A stretch of DNA of 64,000 nucleotides from Meconema thalassinum (taxonomy: Eukaryota; Arthropoda; Insecta; Orthoptera; Tettigoniidae), in the NCBI GenBank assembly GCA_946902985.2, contig OX336392.1, positions 21,178,716-21,242,715 on the forward strand, written 5' to 3'. A model generated the notes under the pieces. The model was not told the origin of the DNA. It made no database searches and saw only the letters and a program-made list of their open reading frames with translations. The translations under genes were made by a program, and so were the position numbers. Each line of letters starts with the position of its first letter. The stretch's first letter is position 1. Of this stretch, positions 1 to 9,890 are shown in pieces.

Positions 1-542
1 TCTGTTCCCACATGTGCATTCATGTCTCCCATTATTATCACTTCTTTGTCTTCTATACACTTTTCCAGCTCTTCTAGAAACTCTTCTAGACATTCATCTA
101 CCTTCCCTGTTTGGGGAGCATAAACCTGTATAAAATCTTTTGTACCACTCTCAAGTCCAAGCCTGACTTTGATAATCCGGTCACTAATCGGGTCAATTTT
201 TTCAACATACTGGTCTAGGTCATCTCTCAATATGACACCAACGCCATTCGTTGCCTTCTGTCCTCCACTCCAATATAATCTGTACCCTTTCCCTTTCTTC
301 ACTTCTTTTCGCCCTTTCCCTTTCCATTTCGTTTCACTCACTCCCAGCATCGCTATATCTTTCTTCTCCATATAATCAACCAGCTCTTCTACCTTTCTAT
401 TGAGTGTCATGACATTAATGAAACCAACCTTCGTTACGTCTGGTAGCCTACTTCTCACAGCTCCCCCAGGACACCGGGAGCTGCGCGTCGCCTCCGGGGG
501 ACGCCCTAGCTGTTTCCGAGGCCTCAATTCACAAACTTTCAT
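1..542 (-). CDS. RTE-like LINE ORF, endonuclease N-terminal part (runs off left edge)
   Basis: The minus strand is open from an ATG at 542 to the window edge (180 codons). The protein reads as the apurinic-type (APE) endonuclease of an RTE-like non-LTR retrotransposon. It shows a conserved SETKW block with the catalytic Glu near residue 70, a YAP motif near 141, and GDMNAH with Asp near 173 and Asn near 175. This domain nicks target DNA so that the element's reverse transcriptase can prime there. The first 40 residues are basic and may not all be part of the native protein. The RT part lies outside the window. The family call rests on motif order and is my reading; no search was run. Confidence 0.75.
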   Translation of the reverse strand, partial: MKVCELRPRKQLGRPPEATRSSRCPGGAVRSRLPDVTKVGFINVMTLNRKVEELVDYMEKKDIAMLGVSETKWKGKGRKEVKKGKGYRLYWSGGQKATNGVGVILRDDLDQYVEKIDPISDRIIKVRLGLESGTKDFIQVYAPQTGKVDECLEEFLEELEKCIEDKEVIIMGDMNAHVGT

Positions 543-725
543 AATATCGGCTATTTGTTCGATGGGCTCGCCACACCCAAAGGCATTTTATAACCTACTG
601 CCAGGTTTTTACTTTAGACCGCCCCTAACATGGGGAACAGACGCCTTTTGCAGCCGCTCCTCTGGAGTACAGACGCTGCTGGTGACAGTTCTTCCGCCTT
701 CTCTGTGTGTGACCATTCTGGGGTT
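543..725 (-). other. Probable 5' UTR of the left-edge RTE-like LINE
   Basis: Non-coding sequence directly upstream of the ORF ending at the left edge. It is GC-richer than the LINE that follows on the plus strand. The boundary near 725 is where reading changes to the CR1-like linker on the other strand, so it is approximate. Confidence 0.45.
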
Positions 726-734
726 AAATTAAAT

Positions 735-1018
735 ATTAGATATGGTGACATTACAAAATTAGACTCTGATGTAGCAAAAAAGATCATATTCCAGTATCGG
801 AGGGCGGATCAGGGCAAGTTTCAGGGGTATTTGAATGAGCTATTTGTAGGATGGGCATTGGAAGGAATCACATTAATATCCTGTGGACTAACTTTTTGAA
901 AATTTTAAATAGCGCTGTTGATAAATTTGTCCCATTTAAATTGCTGAAACAAAACCCAGATCCTGAGTATTACACACGAGAAATTAGGAGTCTAAAACGG
1001 AAAATTAGGAAATTATAC
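735..1018 (+). pseudogene. CR1-like LINE polyprotein, linker piece before the nested insertion
   Basis: Two overlapping plus frames encode consecutive pieces of one linker. The first has a YRRAD block and ends at a stop near 899. The second runs through ILWTNF, VDKFVPF and a basic stretch ending LYNKG. The frame change lies near 850-870, so this copy carries an indel as well as the insertion. The last codons are continued by sequence from 4366, beyond the nested element. Confidence 0.7.
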
Positions 1019-1028
1019 AATAAAGGAC

Positions 1029-4000
1029 TGAATTATTTTCTCAGTTCTTTCACCTTTCTGAATAACATTCAGGATTGTAATTCGAGGATTTATCCTCCCC
1101 TCAAGGTGAAACCTTAGATAGTCGACCATGAAAAGTCATTTGAAGAATAATTCCGCCGTCTGTAATGATAGATTACAGAAAAGACAGCATTCGGATACGG
1201 TGGGCTGTCATGCGGAAGATAATGACGAATCGGAGCGTCTGAAAACTCATCAAAAAGCAAACAAACAAATACTACGGAAAATCAAACCTAAACAAGTCTC
1301 ATTCTTTTCTACACATAATGTTAACTCTCTGGTTCAAACTGGAAAATTGAAGATCATCACGGATATCATGAGAAGTCATAAAATTCTAATTATGGCCCTT
1401 CAGGAAATTAGAAATAGTGATCAAGGCCATCTGGAATCACAAGGATATAGACTATATAAAGGAATTCCAGGAAAACGAGTTATGAAAAATTGTCCACAAT
1501 TTGGTAACGGATTCTTAATAGATCTCAGAATCATTGACTCGATAACAGAATTTAAATCTCAATCCTCCAGACTTACGACCCTAACTTTGAAATCGGCAAA
1601 TAAAACATATACAATTATTAATGCACATGCTCCTACTAATCAAAAAAACAACACCATTAAGGACAGAGAAGAAGTACAAAAATTCTGGGATCTTTTGGAT
1701 CAAACTTTAATAAACATCCCTTCATCAAACATCAAAATTCTCCTTGGTGATTTCAATGCGCAACTTGGACAAGAAAGAAGATATAGAGATATAATTGGAA
1801 AATGGACAGCACATAAACGAACCAATAAAAATGGTCAAAGATTAGTCGAAATTTGTAGAAACCACAAATTAATCTCTAAATCAACATGTTTTAAAAGACA
1901 GCCCCATAAATTGAAAACTTGGAAACATCCTGACTTCAGAAGGGGTGAATGGCAGTTGGATCATGTCTGCATGGATAAATTTCACCATCGCGAAATTCAC
2001 AATGTCAAGGTTCTAAGGGGAGTTGACTCAGGATCAGACCACTATGTGGTAAAGATAAAAATAAAATTAACTCCAATGGCCAAGAAAAAAACTAATAATA
2101 ACAATAGGAGGAAATTTGATCCATCTACCTTAATAAAAAATATAGAGTACTGTGAAAGAACAGGAGAAGAGTCTCTCAACACTAAAACATTGGACGAATT
2201 AATCACTAAATTAAAATCAATAGCAGAGGAGTTAGCACCAATAAATCCAAGGAAAAAACATGAATGGTGGAATGTAGATTGTGATCAAGCAATAGAGAAA
2301 AGACACCAAGCATGGATAAAACATCAAGCTCTAAAGTCAGAAGAATCAAATTTAGAACTAACTATACAAAGAAAATTAACCCATAAAATCATCAGACAAA
2401 CGAAACGTAATCATCTTAAAAATACACTGGAAAAGATAGAAGACGATTTCAAGAAAAAGCAATCTCGAGATTATTACAAAACATTTGGTAAATATCTAAA
2501 AAAATTTGAAGCTCCAACATTAATGTTGAAAAATCAAACAGGAAAGTTAGCACATTCTAACCAAGAAAATACAGAGATCCTTGCAGAAGCATTCGAGAAA
2601 CTGTTAAATTGTGATGATCCACTGGAAACCCTGCAAGTAAACACTGATACACCTATTTTAACTTCACCTGATTTAATAAATCCTCCAAACATTAATGAAG
2701 TAGAACTCGCAATTAAAGAACAAAAAAATTACAAAACTTGTGGCGAAGACTTAGTCTTTGCTGAAATCTGGAAAAATGCTGGTAAACCTGCGATTATAAA
2801 TCTTCATCAACATCTAGTTAAAATGTGGATTACTGAAGAAATTCCTGCACACTGGACCACAGGAATAATCCATCCATTATTTAAGAAAGGAGACAAAACG
2901 AACCCAGATAACTACAGAGGAATTACCCTTCTGGACTGCACATATAAAATTTTCTCTCGTATAATTTACAACAGGATCAAAAACATTCTGGAACCACAAC
3001 TTGGAGAATATCAAGGAGGATTTCGCCCTTACAGAAGTTGTCCAGACCAAATCCTTAGCCTGAAATTAATAATGGAATATTACAAAAACAGAAATAAGCA
3101 ACTCTTTATCACTTTTATAGATTTCAAGAAAGCCTATGATAGTATTCATAGACTGACTCTGCTAAAAATCCTCAGATCATACGGTCTCCATCCTAAATTG
3201 ATAAAAATCATTCAATTAACATTATCAAACACAAATTCGAAAGTTAAATTTAGGGGAGAAATATCAACAGCTTTCACAGTAAAAACTGGTCTCAGACAAG
3301 GTGATGGATTATCCCCTCTGCTTTTCAATGTGGCTCTTGATTATATCATGAAGGTTTGGCAAAAGGAAAACCCTCCTAAGATCAAAATTGGAACAAAACC
3401 ATCAATAAAAATAAACTGCTTAGGATTTGCAGATGACTTGGCTCTTTTAGCACTAGACAAGGAAGAGGTTTGTACTCAGATCACTAGTCTCCAAGAAATT
3501 GCTCAAGGGATAGGATTACAGATATCCTTTGAAAAAACTGAGATCATGCCTATGAAACCCTTAGATATAAATGAAGTCTATATAAATGATCATAAAATTA
3601 ACCTAGTTCCTCAATTTAAGTATCTTGGAGAAATTATAACACATAACTTAAACGAAAAAGTAACTTGGATAAATAGAACAAATAAAATGAAAAAGGCACA
3701 ATCTCTAACCTGGTCAACATATAATAAAAAATGCCTATCAATAGCTACTAAGATCCAACATTATAAAACTGTAACTCTCCCTGAAGCCACTTATGCTTGT
3801 GAAACACTGTTCCAAATTAAAAATGAACAAAGAACTGATCAGCTCCTCAAAACGGAAAGAAGAATCATTAGAACGTGCATAAATAAAAAGTATCAGGTTG
3901 AGGGAGTCTGGAGGATTCTCCCAAATGAAACTGTCTATCGTGAGATTGATCCAATCACCAGCACAATGAAGAAGAAAAGAATTTCATATTTTTTTCACAT

Positions 4001-4355
4001 CTTACGGCTTCCAGAAAACAGAATTGTACGCCAACTGGTGATGAGAAATCTAGGAAAGAAAACTGGAGGTAAATGGATCCAAGAAATCCAACAAGATCTC
4101 AAAGCAGTTGGACTCAAAATAACAGATGCCGAGGAGAAAAATAAAATTAACACCATACTTAAAACTCACAAATTTTCTGCAGAAATGACACACAGAAAGC
4201 CTATGGAGATTTCAGATGAGTTGAGAAAATCCCGATCTGAAAGAATGAAAAAGTACTGGAAAGAGCGCAAGAACCAAGCAGTACTACCTTCAAAGAAGAA
4301 GTGATTGTGGAACGACTCAAGTGGTCCAATGTGACCAATCAAGATTAATAATAAT
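1029..4355 (+). mobile_element. Complete RTE-like LINE nested in the CR1-like LINE
   Basis: A 3.3-kb element with one long ORF, a very short 3' UTR (about 50 bp) and a terminal AAT microsatellite, all usual for RTE elements. It is flanked by the 10-bp duplication AATAAAGGAC at 1019-1028 and 4356-4365. Deleting the element and one duplicate rejoins the host LINE in frame. The long open ORF suggests a fairly young insertion. The 5' end at 1029 is set by the duplication; whether about 100 bp of leader is full length is unknown. Confidence 0.85.
1128..4304 (+). CDS. RTE-like LINE polyprotein: APE endonuclease and reverse transcriptase
   Basis: An uninterrupted 1058-residue ORF. After a charged N-terminus, the APE endonuclease spans about residues 56-315: ALQE with catalytic Glu near 93, NAHAPT near 165-170, GDFNA with Asp near 208, and SDH near 303-305. 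The RT domain spans about 530-800 with FIDFKKAYD (about 663-671), LRQGD (about 721) and the catalytic FADD (about 766-769). The C-terminus has the RTE-type block of Arg-rich helices, and the last 30 residues are strongly basic. Its role is target-primed reverse transcription of its own RNA. The first ATG of the element is used as start. All catalytic residues I can place are present, so the protein may be functional; expression is unknown. No RNase H domain is seen. Confidence 0.88.
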   Translation: MKSHLKNNSAVCNDRLQKRQHSDTVGCHAEDNDESERLKTHQKANKQILRKIKPKQVSFFSTHNVNSLVQTGKLKIITDIMRSHKILIMALQEIRNSDQGHLESQGYRLYKGIPGKRVMKNCPQFGNGFLIDLRIIDSITEFKSQSSRLTTLTLKSANKTYTIINAHAPTNQKNNTIKDREEVQKFWDLLDQTLINIPSSNIKILLGDFNAQLGQERRYRDIIGKWTAHKRTNKNGQRLVEICRNHKLISKSTCFKRQPHKLKTWKHPDFRRGEWQLDHVCMDKFHHREIHNVKVLRGVDSGSDHYVVKIKIKLTPMAKKKTNNNNRRKFDPSTLIKNIEYCERTGEESLNTKTLDELITKLKSIAEELAPINPRKKHEWWNVDCDQAIEKRHQAWIKHQALKSEESNLELTIQRKLTHKIIRQTKRNHLKNTLEKIEDDFKKKQSRDYYKTFGKYLKKFEAPTLMLKNQTGKLAHSNQENTEILAEAFEKLLNCDDPLETLQVNTDTPILTSPDLINPPNINEVELAIKEQKNYKTCGEDLVFAEIWKNAGKPAIINLHQHLVKMWITEEIPAHWTTGIIHPLFKKGDKTNPDNYRGITLLDCTYKIFSRIIYNRIKNILEPQLGEYQGGFRPYRSCPDQILSLKLIMEYYKNRNKQLFITFIDFKKAYDSIHRLTLLKILRSYGLHPKLIKIIQLTLSNTNSKVKFRGEISTAFTVKTGLRQGDGLSPLLFNVALDYIMKVWQKENPPKIKIGTKPSIKINCLGFADDLALLALDKEEVCTQITSLQEIAQGIGLQISFEKTEIMPMKPLDINEVYINDHKINLVPQFKYLGEIITHNLNEKVTWINRTNKMKKAQSLTWSTYNKKCLSIATKIQHYKTVTLPEATYACETLFQIKNEQRTDQLLKTERRIIRTCINKKYQVEGVWRILPNETVYREIDPITSTMKKKRISYFFHILRLPENRIVRQLVMRNLGKKTGGKWIQEIQQDLKAVGLKITDAEEKNKINTILKTHKFSAEMTHRKPMEISDELRKSRSERMKKYWKERKNQAVLPSKKK

Positions 4356-4365
4356 AATAAAGGAC

Positions 4366-6202
4366 ATGATAGTGACAAGTATATGTTGAAATTTAAGTCC
4401 GTATCAAGAGAGCTCGTCTTAAAAAAGAGGGCTGCTCATGACAGTTATATGCAAGGTTTACTTGGTTCGGGAGGTGATGGGTGGAAAAAAATTTACAGTT
4501 ATGTTAGGAGAAGAAAGGGAAATTCAAATAATTTGTCGATGATAATGTCCGGTGACGGTAAATTAATTACTGAGAAACAGGCCATTGCTAATGAATTAAA
4601 TGTCTTTTACGGTAGTGTGTTCAATAAATCCAATAGCTGTGTGTTGGACCTTAACGACGAATCAGGGGCTCCCCTGTTCCAAATAAACCAGTCAGCAATT
4701 GTAAAGCTAATACAAAAACTACATTTCAATGTATCAAAGGTTCCTGATAATATTGTTAGTGAAGTACTTAAACTAGGAGGTAGGGCCGTGGCACGATACT
4801 TGGAGGTGATGTTTAATGTGTCCATAAACAATGCGCAAATCCCAGATGACTGGAAAACAGCTATGGTAGTCCCAATATTTAAGGGAGGGAGCAGACTTGA
4901 ATTGGGCAACTACAGGCCGGTTAGCCTTACGTCCAACGTTTGTAAACAGATGGAGCATCTCATTTGCGACTACTTGAGGGAACAGTGGGAAACATTATCA
5001 TGGTTTAATGATAGGCAACATGGATTTCGGAAAGGTTACTCATGCGAGAGTCAGATGCTATCACTTTTTCAAGACATTAGCGAATCGTTAGACCATGGAG
5101 TTTCAGTCGACGCCGTGGTTATAGATTTTGCGAAGGCATTCGATGTCGTGCCGCATGACAGGCTACTCCATAAATTAGCTTCGACGAAGATTGATAGAAG
5201 AGTAATTTTATGGATCCAAGAATTTTTGAGGGGTCGTTCCCAGAAAGTGAAAGTCGAAGGCATATTCTCGGATGAAATTACCGTAACGTCGGGTATCCCT
5301 CAGGGCAGCGTAATCGGAACTTTGTTATTTTTGGCGTTTATAAATGACTTACCAAATGGGATTCGCAGTGACTGTCGATTTTTGCGGATGATTGTGTAAT
5401 ATATCGAAAGATACATGACTCACAAGACAATGCAGTGCTTCAAGAGGACCTGAACCTGGTCTATAAGTGGGCGATTGTAAATAAAATGAAAATAAACACA
5501 AGAAAATGTAGTCTCTTAAAAATAGGGAAAGTGCGAAGGCAGGATTTTCAATATAACATTGGCTCGGAAATACTTGTAGAAGAAGATTCTTGCAAATATT
5601 TGGGCATTCACGTAAGGAATGATATGAAATGGAGTAGTCATGTAGGATATGTAGTTTCAAAAGCTTACAAATCCCTGCACTTTGTAATGAGGGTATTAAA
5701 AGGAAGTAGTACCTCTGCTAAAGAATTAGGCTATTTGTCACTTGTAAGACCTATTCTGGAATATGCCTCGGCGGTTTGGGATCCATATCAAGTAGGGCTC
5801 ATCAATGAGTTGGAAATGGCACAAAGAAAGGCAGCTAGATTTGTGCTGAGTGACTTTAATCCCAGGAGCAGTGTGAGCCGTATGTTAAAGAAACTTGGGT
5901 GGGAATCACTGGAGGCTAGGAGGATGAAATCTAGACTCTGCGCTATGTACAACACGTATACAAATCAACCAGCATGGGGTGAGCTTAGCAAACGATTGGG
6001 AAAGCCCACTTACATGGGTAGGAGCGATCATCCTTTCAAAGTTAAGGGCCGACCACAGCGAACAAATTATGGTAAATATTCTTTTGTAAACCGTGCCATT
6101 GATAACTGGAACTCTCTACCTGCCCCAGTCTTAGAGCCTTTTCCCAAACATATAGGTGTGTTTAAGAAAAGACTGACTATTTGTGTAAATACTCCAGTTT
6201 AA
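4366..6202 (+). pseudogene. CR1-like LINE reverse transcriptase, frameshifted in the catalytic motif
   Basis: Continuation of the CR1-like polyprotein. Frame 1 (to 5399) carries the RT fingers and palm: DDWKTAMVVPIFKGG, NYRPVSLTS, HGFRKGYSC, VIDFAKAFDVV and GIPQGSVIG. It then hits a stop. One missing T in a T run near 5380 splits the FADD catalytic motif; the other frame continues with DDCVIYRK and runs to 6202 (KYLGI, RPILEYASAVWDP, R.TNYGKYSF.NR). The copy is therefore inactive through a 1-bp deletion, in addition to the 5' truncation and the insertion. A 3' UTR of about 100 bp follows. Confidence 0.85.
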
Positions 6203-6312
6203 TTGTTGTATAATTGTTATTGAATTGTTATGTATAATTATTTATTTGTTATGTATATCCAATTTGCCACTGGGGGACACACCCCCCATTGCAAATAAAT
6301 GAATGAATGAAT

Positions 6313-6527
6313 ATGCTTTTTCGAAGTTATTTGCTTTAAATTCGGTGTCTATTTCATCACATATATCACATAAGTATTTTTCTTTGTCCCGCTTGCTTTT
6401 CCTAATGATTTCATTTCTCAGTCTTCTATATTGTTTTTTCCTTCGTCACTTGTGTCGCTTTTGAACCTTCTTCTTTCAGTTATCATTTCTACAACTTCCT
6501 CACTTATCCATGCTTTCCTGCTGTTTT
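6313..6527 (-). pseudogene. RTE-like LINE, linker piece beyond the HINE insertion
   Basis: Minus-strand translation gives KAWISEEVVEMITERRRFK, then after a frameshift a basic helical stretch ending FEKAY. This is the region between endonuclease and RT in RTE-like proteins. It continues the piece ending ILGTAEK at 8951, so the two were one ORF before the element at 6528-8950 inserted. It stops at 6312 where the CR1-like tail begins; the RT domain is missing. Confidence 0.65.
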
Positions 6528-6537
6528 TATTTTTAGC

Positions 6538-6569
6538 CTACTTTCGATTTTTGCAAAAAATGAAAGTAG
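6538..6569. other. 3'-terminal hairpin of HINE copy A
   Basis: Near-perfect palindrome with an 8-bp outer stem (CTACTTTC with GAAAGTAG) and an AT-rich, partly self-complementary middle around TTGCAAAA. The same structure ends copy B at 54129-54160. In Helitron-like elements such a hairpin marks the 3' end. Confidence 0.75.
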
Positions 6570-6609
6570 ACTTATGAGATCAACACAGGGCGAAAAAAGT
6601 GTGTCTGTC

Positions 6610-6616
6610 TGTGTGT

Positions 6617-6649
<33 letters not shown>

Positions 6650-6652
6650 GTG
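6610..6652. repeat. GT/CA microsatellite inside HINE copy A
   Basis: GT dinucleotide run broken once by AT. Its counterpart in copy B is the CA run at about 54055-54095, so it is an inherited part of the element. Confidence 0.9.
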
Positions 6653-6669
6653 TGTACTCTGAATGTCTG

Positions 6670-8790
6670 TCCCCCCTATCAATTCGAACACGGTGAATGC
6701 GAATTGAACGAAATTTGGTACAAAGGTAGCACTAGCAAAGGACACTTCAGTGTCATGTTTTATATCGCCGCCATCTTAACGGAAACGTAATGGCGGCCAC
6801 ACAAATGTTCAAAGCTTAAATCAAATTACGACTAACCTAATCATCCGATCTCTACCAAATTTTGCAACGACATACCTTTATGGGGGGAGCATCCTTTGAC
6901 CAAACCAATAGGTCATCAGCGTAATAGTTTGCGGATGGCGGCCATCTTTGTGTGAAAATCGATTCCCCCTATTAATTCGAACACGGTGCAACCGAATGGA
7001 ACGAAATTTGGTACAGAGGTAGTACTAACAAAAGGCACCTCAGTGTCATGTTTTATATCGCCGCCATCTTAACGGAAACGTAATGGCGGCCACACAAATG
7101 TTCAAAGCTTAAATCAAATTACGATTAACCTAATCATCCGATCTCTACCAAATTTTGCAACAACATACCTTTATGGGGGGAGCATCCTTTGACCAAACCA
7201 ATAGGTCATCAGCGTAATAGTTTGCGGATGGCGGCCATCTTTGTGTGAAAATCGATTCCCCCTATTAATTCGAACACGGTGCAACCGAATGGAACGAAAT
7301 TTGGTACAGAGGTAGTACTAACAAAAGGCACCTCAGTGTCATGTTTTATATCGCCGCCATCTTGACGGAAACGTATTGGCGGCCACACAAATGTTCAAAG
7401 CTTAAATCAAATTACGATTAACCTAATCATCCGATCTCTACCAAATTTTGCAACTACATACCTTTATGGAGGGAGCATCCTTTGACCAATCTAATAGGTC
7501 ATTCACCTGATAGTTTGTGGATGGCGGCCATCTTTATGTCAAAATTGATTCCCCCTATTAATTCGAACACGGTGGAACCGAATGGAACGAAATTTGGTAC
7601 AGAGGTAGCACTAGCAAAGGGCACCTCAGTGTCATGTTTTATATCGCCGCCATCTTGACTGAAACGTAATGGCGGCCACACGAATGTTCAAAGCTTAAAT
7701 CAAATTACGATGAACCTAATCATCCGATCTCTACCAAATTTAGCAACTACATACCTTTATGGAGGGAGCATCCTTTGACCAATCTAATAGGTCATTCACC
7801 TAATAGTTTGCGGATGGAGGCCATCTTTATGTCAAAATTGATTCCCCCTATTAATTCGAACACGGTGGAACCGAATGGAACGAAATTTGGTACAGAGGTA
7901 GTACTAGCAAAGGGCACCTCAGTGTCATGTTTTATATCGCCGCCATCTTGACTGAAACGTAATGGCGGCCACACGAATGTTCAAAGCTTAAATCAAATTA
8001 CGATTAACCTAATCATCCGATCTCTACCAAATTTTTCAACTACATACCTTTATGGAGGGAGCATCCTTTGACCAATCTAATAGGTCATTCGCCTAATAGT
8101 TTGCGGATGGAGGCCATCTTTATGTCAAAATTGATTCCCCCTATTAATTCGAACACGGTGGAACCGAATGGAACGAAATTTGGTACAGAGGTAGCACTAG
8201 CAAAGGGCACCTCGGTGTCATGTTTTATATCACCGCTATCTTGATGGAAACGTAATCGCGGCCACCCAAATGTTAAAAGCTAAAATGTAATTACGACCAA
8301 CCTAATAATCTAGTCTCTACCTAATTTTGCAACACCATATCTTTATGTGGGAAACATATTCTGACCAAACTGCAAGAACATCAGCCCAATAGTTTGCAGA
8401 TGGTGGCCAAGTATGTGTGCAAATCGATTCCCCCTATCAATTCAAACACGGTGAAACCGAATTGAACGAAATTTGGTACAGAGGTAGCACTAGCAAAAGT
8501 CACCTCAGTGTCATGTTTTATATCACCGCCATCTTGACGGAAACGGAATGACGGCCACCCAAATGTTAAAAGCTTAAATCAAATTTCGACCATCCTAATA
8601 ATTTGATCTCTACCGGATTTTGCAACAACATGCCTTTTTGTGGAAAGCATCTTATGACTGACTACAAGGTCATCAGCCTAATAGTTTGCAAATAGCGGCC
8701 ATGTATGTGTGCAAATCCATTCCCCAGATCAATTCAAACACGGTGAAACCGAATTGAATGTTTTTTTTTACAGAGGTAGCACTAGCAAAG
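6670..8790. repeat. Tandem array of about eight 293-bp units
   Basis: The landmark AATTCGAACACGGTG (or AATTCAAACACGGTG) recurs near 6680, 6974, 7266, 7560, 7854, 8148, 8440 and 8731. Neighbouring units are very similar in the middle and diverge toward 8300-8800. Most units carry GCCGCCATCTTGAC-like sequence and one or two further ATGGCGGCC/GGCCGCCAT motifs. Short ORFs starting MWPPLRF recur in register with the repeat and are by-products, not genes. Confidence 0.93.
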
Positions 8791-8950
8791 GGCACCTCAT
8801 ATTCATGTTTAATATCCCTATAGCACGTTGTATTTCAACAAGCTACTACAACCAACATTCAATTATACTCCTTGAAATGGACAAAGAGTTATAACAATAC
8901 CCATGCATTTAGGAGAAAGTAGGCTATATGTTCTTTACTGAACATCTTGT

Positions 8951-9890
8951 TATTTTTCAGCAGTTCCTAGTATTTTCTCTTTCAGGATTCCCCACTGACT
9001 TTCTATTGGTTTCTCTAATATGTCAGTATTTCTTTCTATCATTTCATCTGTTCTTCTTTGGAACTCGTCTCTAATATTTGTTACCTTAAGTTGTGTCACC
9101 TGTAGATACTCAGTTTCTCTCTTAATGATTTTCTTATATTTGAGTTCTGCGTGCATCATGACTAGATTATGATCGCTTACAATATCTGCACCTGGCTAGC
9201 TTCTGCAATTTTTAACCTGGTTCTTAAACCTTCCTTTTACCATTATGTAATCCAATTGCTCTCTTCTCGTGTCTCCAGGAGCTTTCCAAGTGTATCGTCT
9301 TCTCTTGGGATGGTAGAAGAGTGTATTTGTTATGAATGCCTAATTTATGCCTAGTCCTTCGATCAATCGTTCACCTCACTCATTTTGGACTCCCAGTCCG
9401 AACTGCCCAACAGTTGTTTCCTCTGTTCCTTCCCCTACCGTTGCATTCAAGTTCCCTGCTCTTGTTCCTTCTATCAGGTGATTTAGATCTTCATACATTC
9501 TTTCAATCTCCTCGTCATCTTCATTTGTAGTTGGCATATATGTTTGAATTATATCAGTATTGTTTGGCTCCGTATTTATCTTGACTACAATTATTCTATC
9601 ACTATGCTGCACATATCCCGCTACTATGAGTCCCGTAGGTTTTCCATAATCACTCCTACCCCTTTCTTCTGAGCGGCCCGTCTTCTGACCCCGAGTAAAT
9701 TATTCTGTAGTCATCTGACCAAAAGTCACCCGTGCCAGGCCATCTCATTTCGGAAATACCGAGAATATCAATTTGTAATCCCTTCATTCCTATTTTCAGG
9801 TTTTCCAGCTTCCCCACCTTTAATAATGTGTTAACATTCTATGTTCCTATTTTCCTTATGCATTTCAGTTTCTTGTGTTTGTTAATAATA
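8951..9890 (-). pseudogene. RTE-like LINE, endonuclease and linker piece
   Basis: Minus-strand frames from about 9860 down to 8951 encode a broken APE endonuclease: a KVGKLENLK start, LGISEMRW (catalytic Glu), a GVGVI-type block with frameshifts, IIQTYMPT, then GNLNATVG where GD.NA is expected, and LDYIMVKGRFK with SDHNLV. The linker ending ILGTAEK follows. Several stops and frameshifts show it is dead, and the catalytic Asp of GDxNA appears to be Asn. It continues at 6313-6527 beyond the HINE. Confidence 0.75.

Larger units (their letters stand above)
726..6312 (+). mobile_element. 5'-truncated CR1-like LINE, split by a nested RTE-like LINE
   Basis: Plus-strand non-LTR retrotransposon remnant. 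The endonuclease domain is missing, so it is 5' truncated. It starts in the linker between endonuclease and RT, is interrupted at 1029-4355, resumes at 4366, and ends in an AT-rich 3' UTR with a TGAA-type tail (about 6291-6312). No RNase H is visible, which fits CR1/L2-like families. At 6312 the tail abuts a minus-strand RTE-like remnant. Confidence 0.75.
6528..8950 (-). mobile_element. Helentron-associated (HINE/DINE-like) element, copy A
   Basis: Non-coding element inserted in an RTE-like ORF. Read on the minus strand, the 5' end starts ACAAGATGTTCAG; a 12-bp subterminal repeat TAGCCTACTTTC lies about 25 bp inside (8914-8925). Then come about eight 293-bp tandem units, a GT/CA microsatellite (about 6610-6652), and a 3' hairpin (6538-6569) containing the inverted partner of the 12-mer (6534-6545). 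Subterminal repeats, a repeat core, a microsatellite and a 3' stem-loop are the layout of DINE-1/HINE elements, which Helentron proteins mobilise. A second copy with the same ends lies at 52635-54170 on the other strand. No helicase gene is present, so it is non-autonomous. Exact termini are uncertain by a few bases because both flanks are A-rich. Confidence 0.72.

Noticed and set aside
6599..6790. ORF with a Cys/Val repeat
   Set aside because: It is the translation of a GT microsatellite.
7499..7974. Repeated 60-codon ORFs starting MWPPLRFSQDGGD
   Set aside because: They recur in register with the 293-bp tandem unit of a non-coding element and have no start context or domain support.
6670..8790. 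Regularly spaced repeats as a CRISPR array
   Set aside because: Units are about 293 bp and contiguous, with no unique spacers; the genome is eukaryotic.
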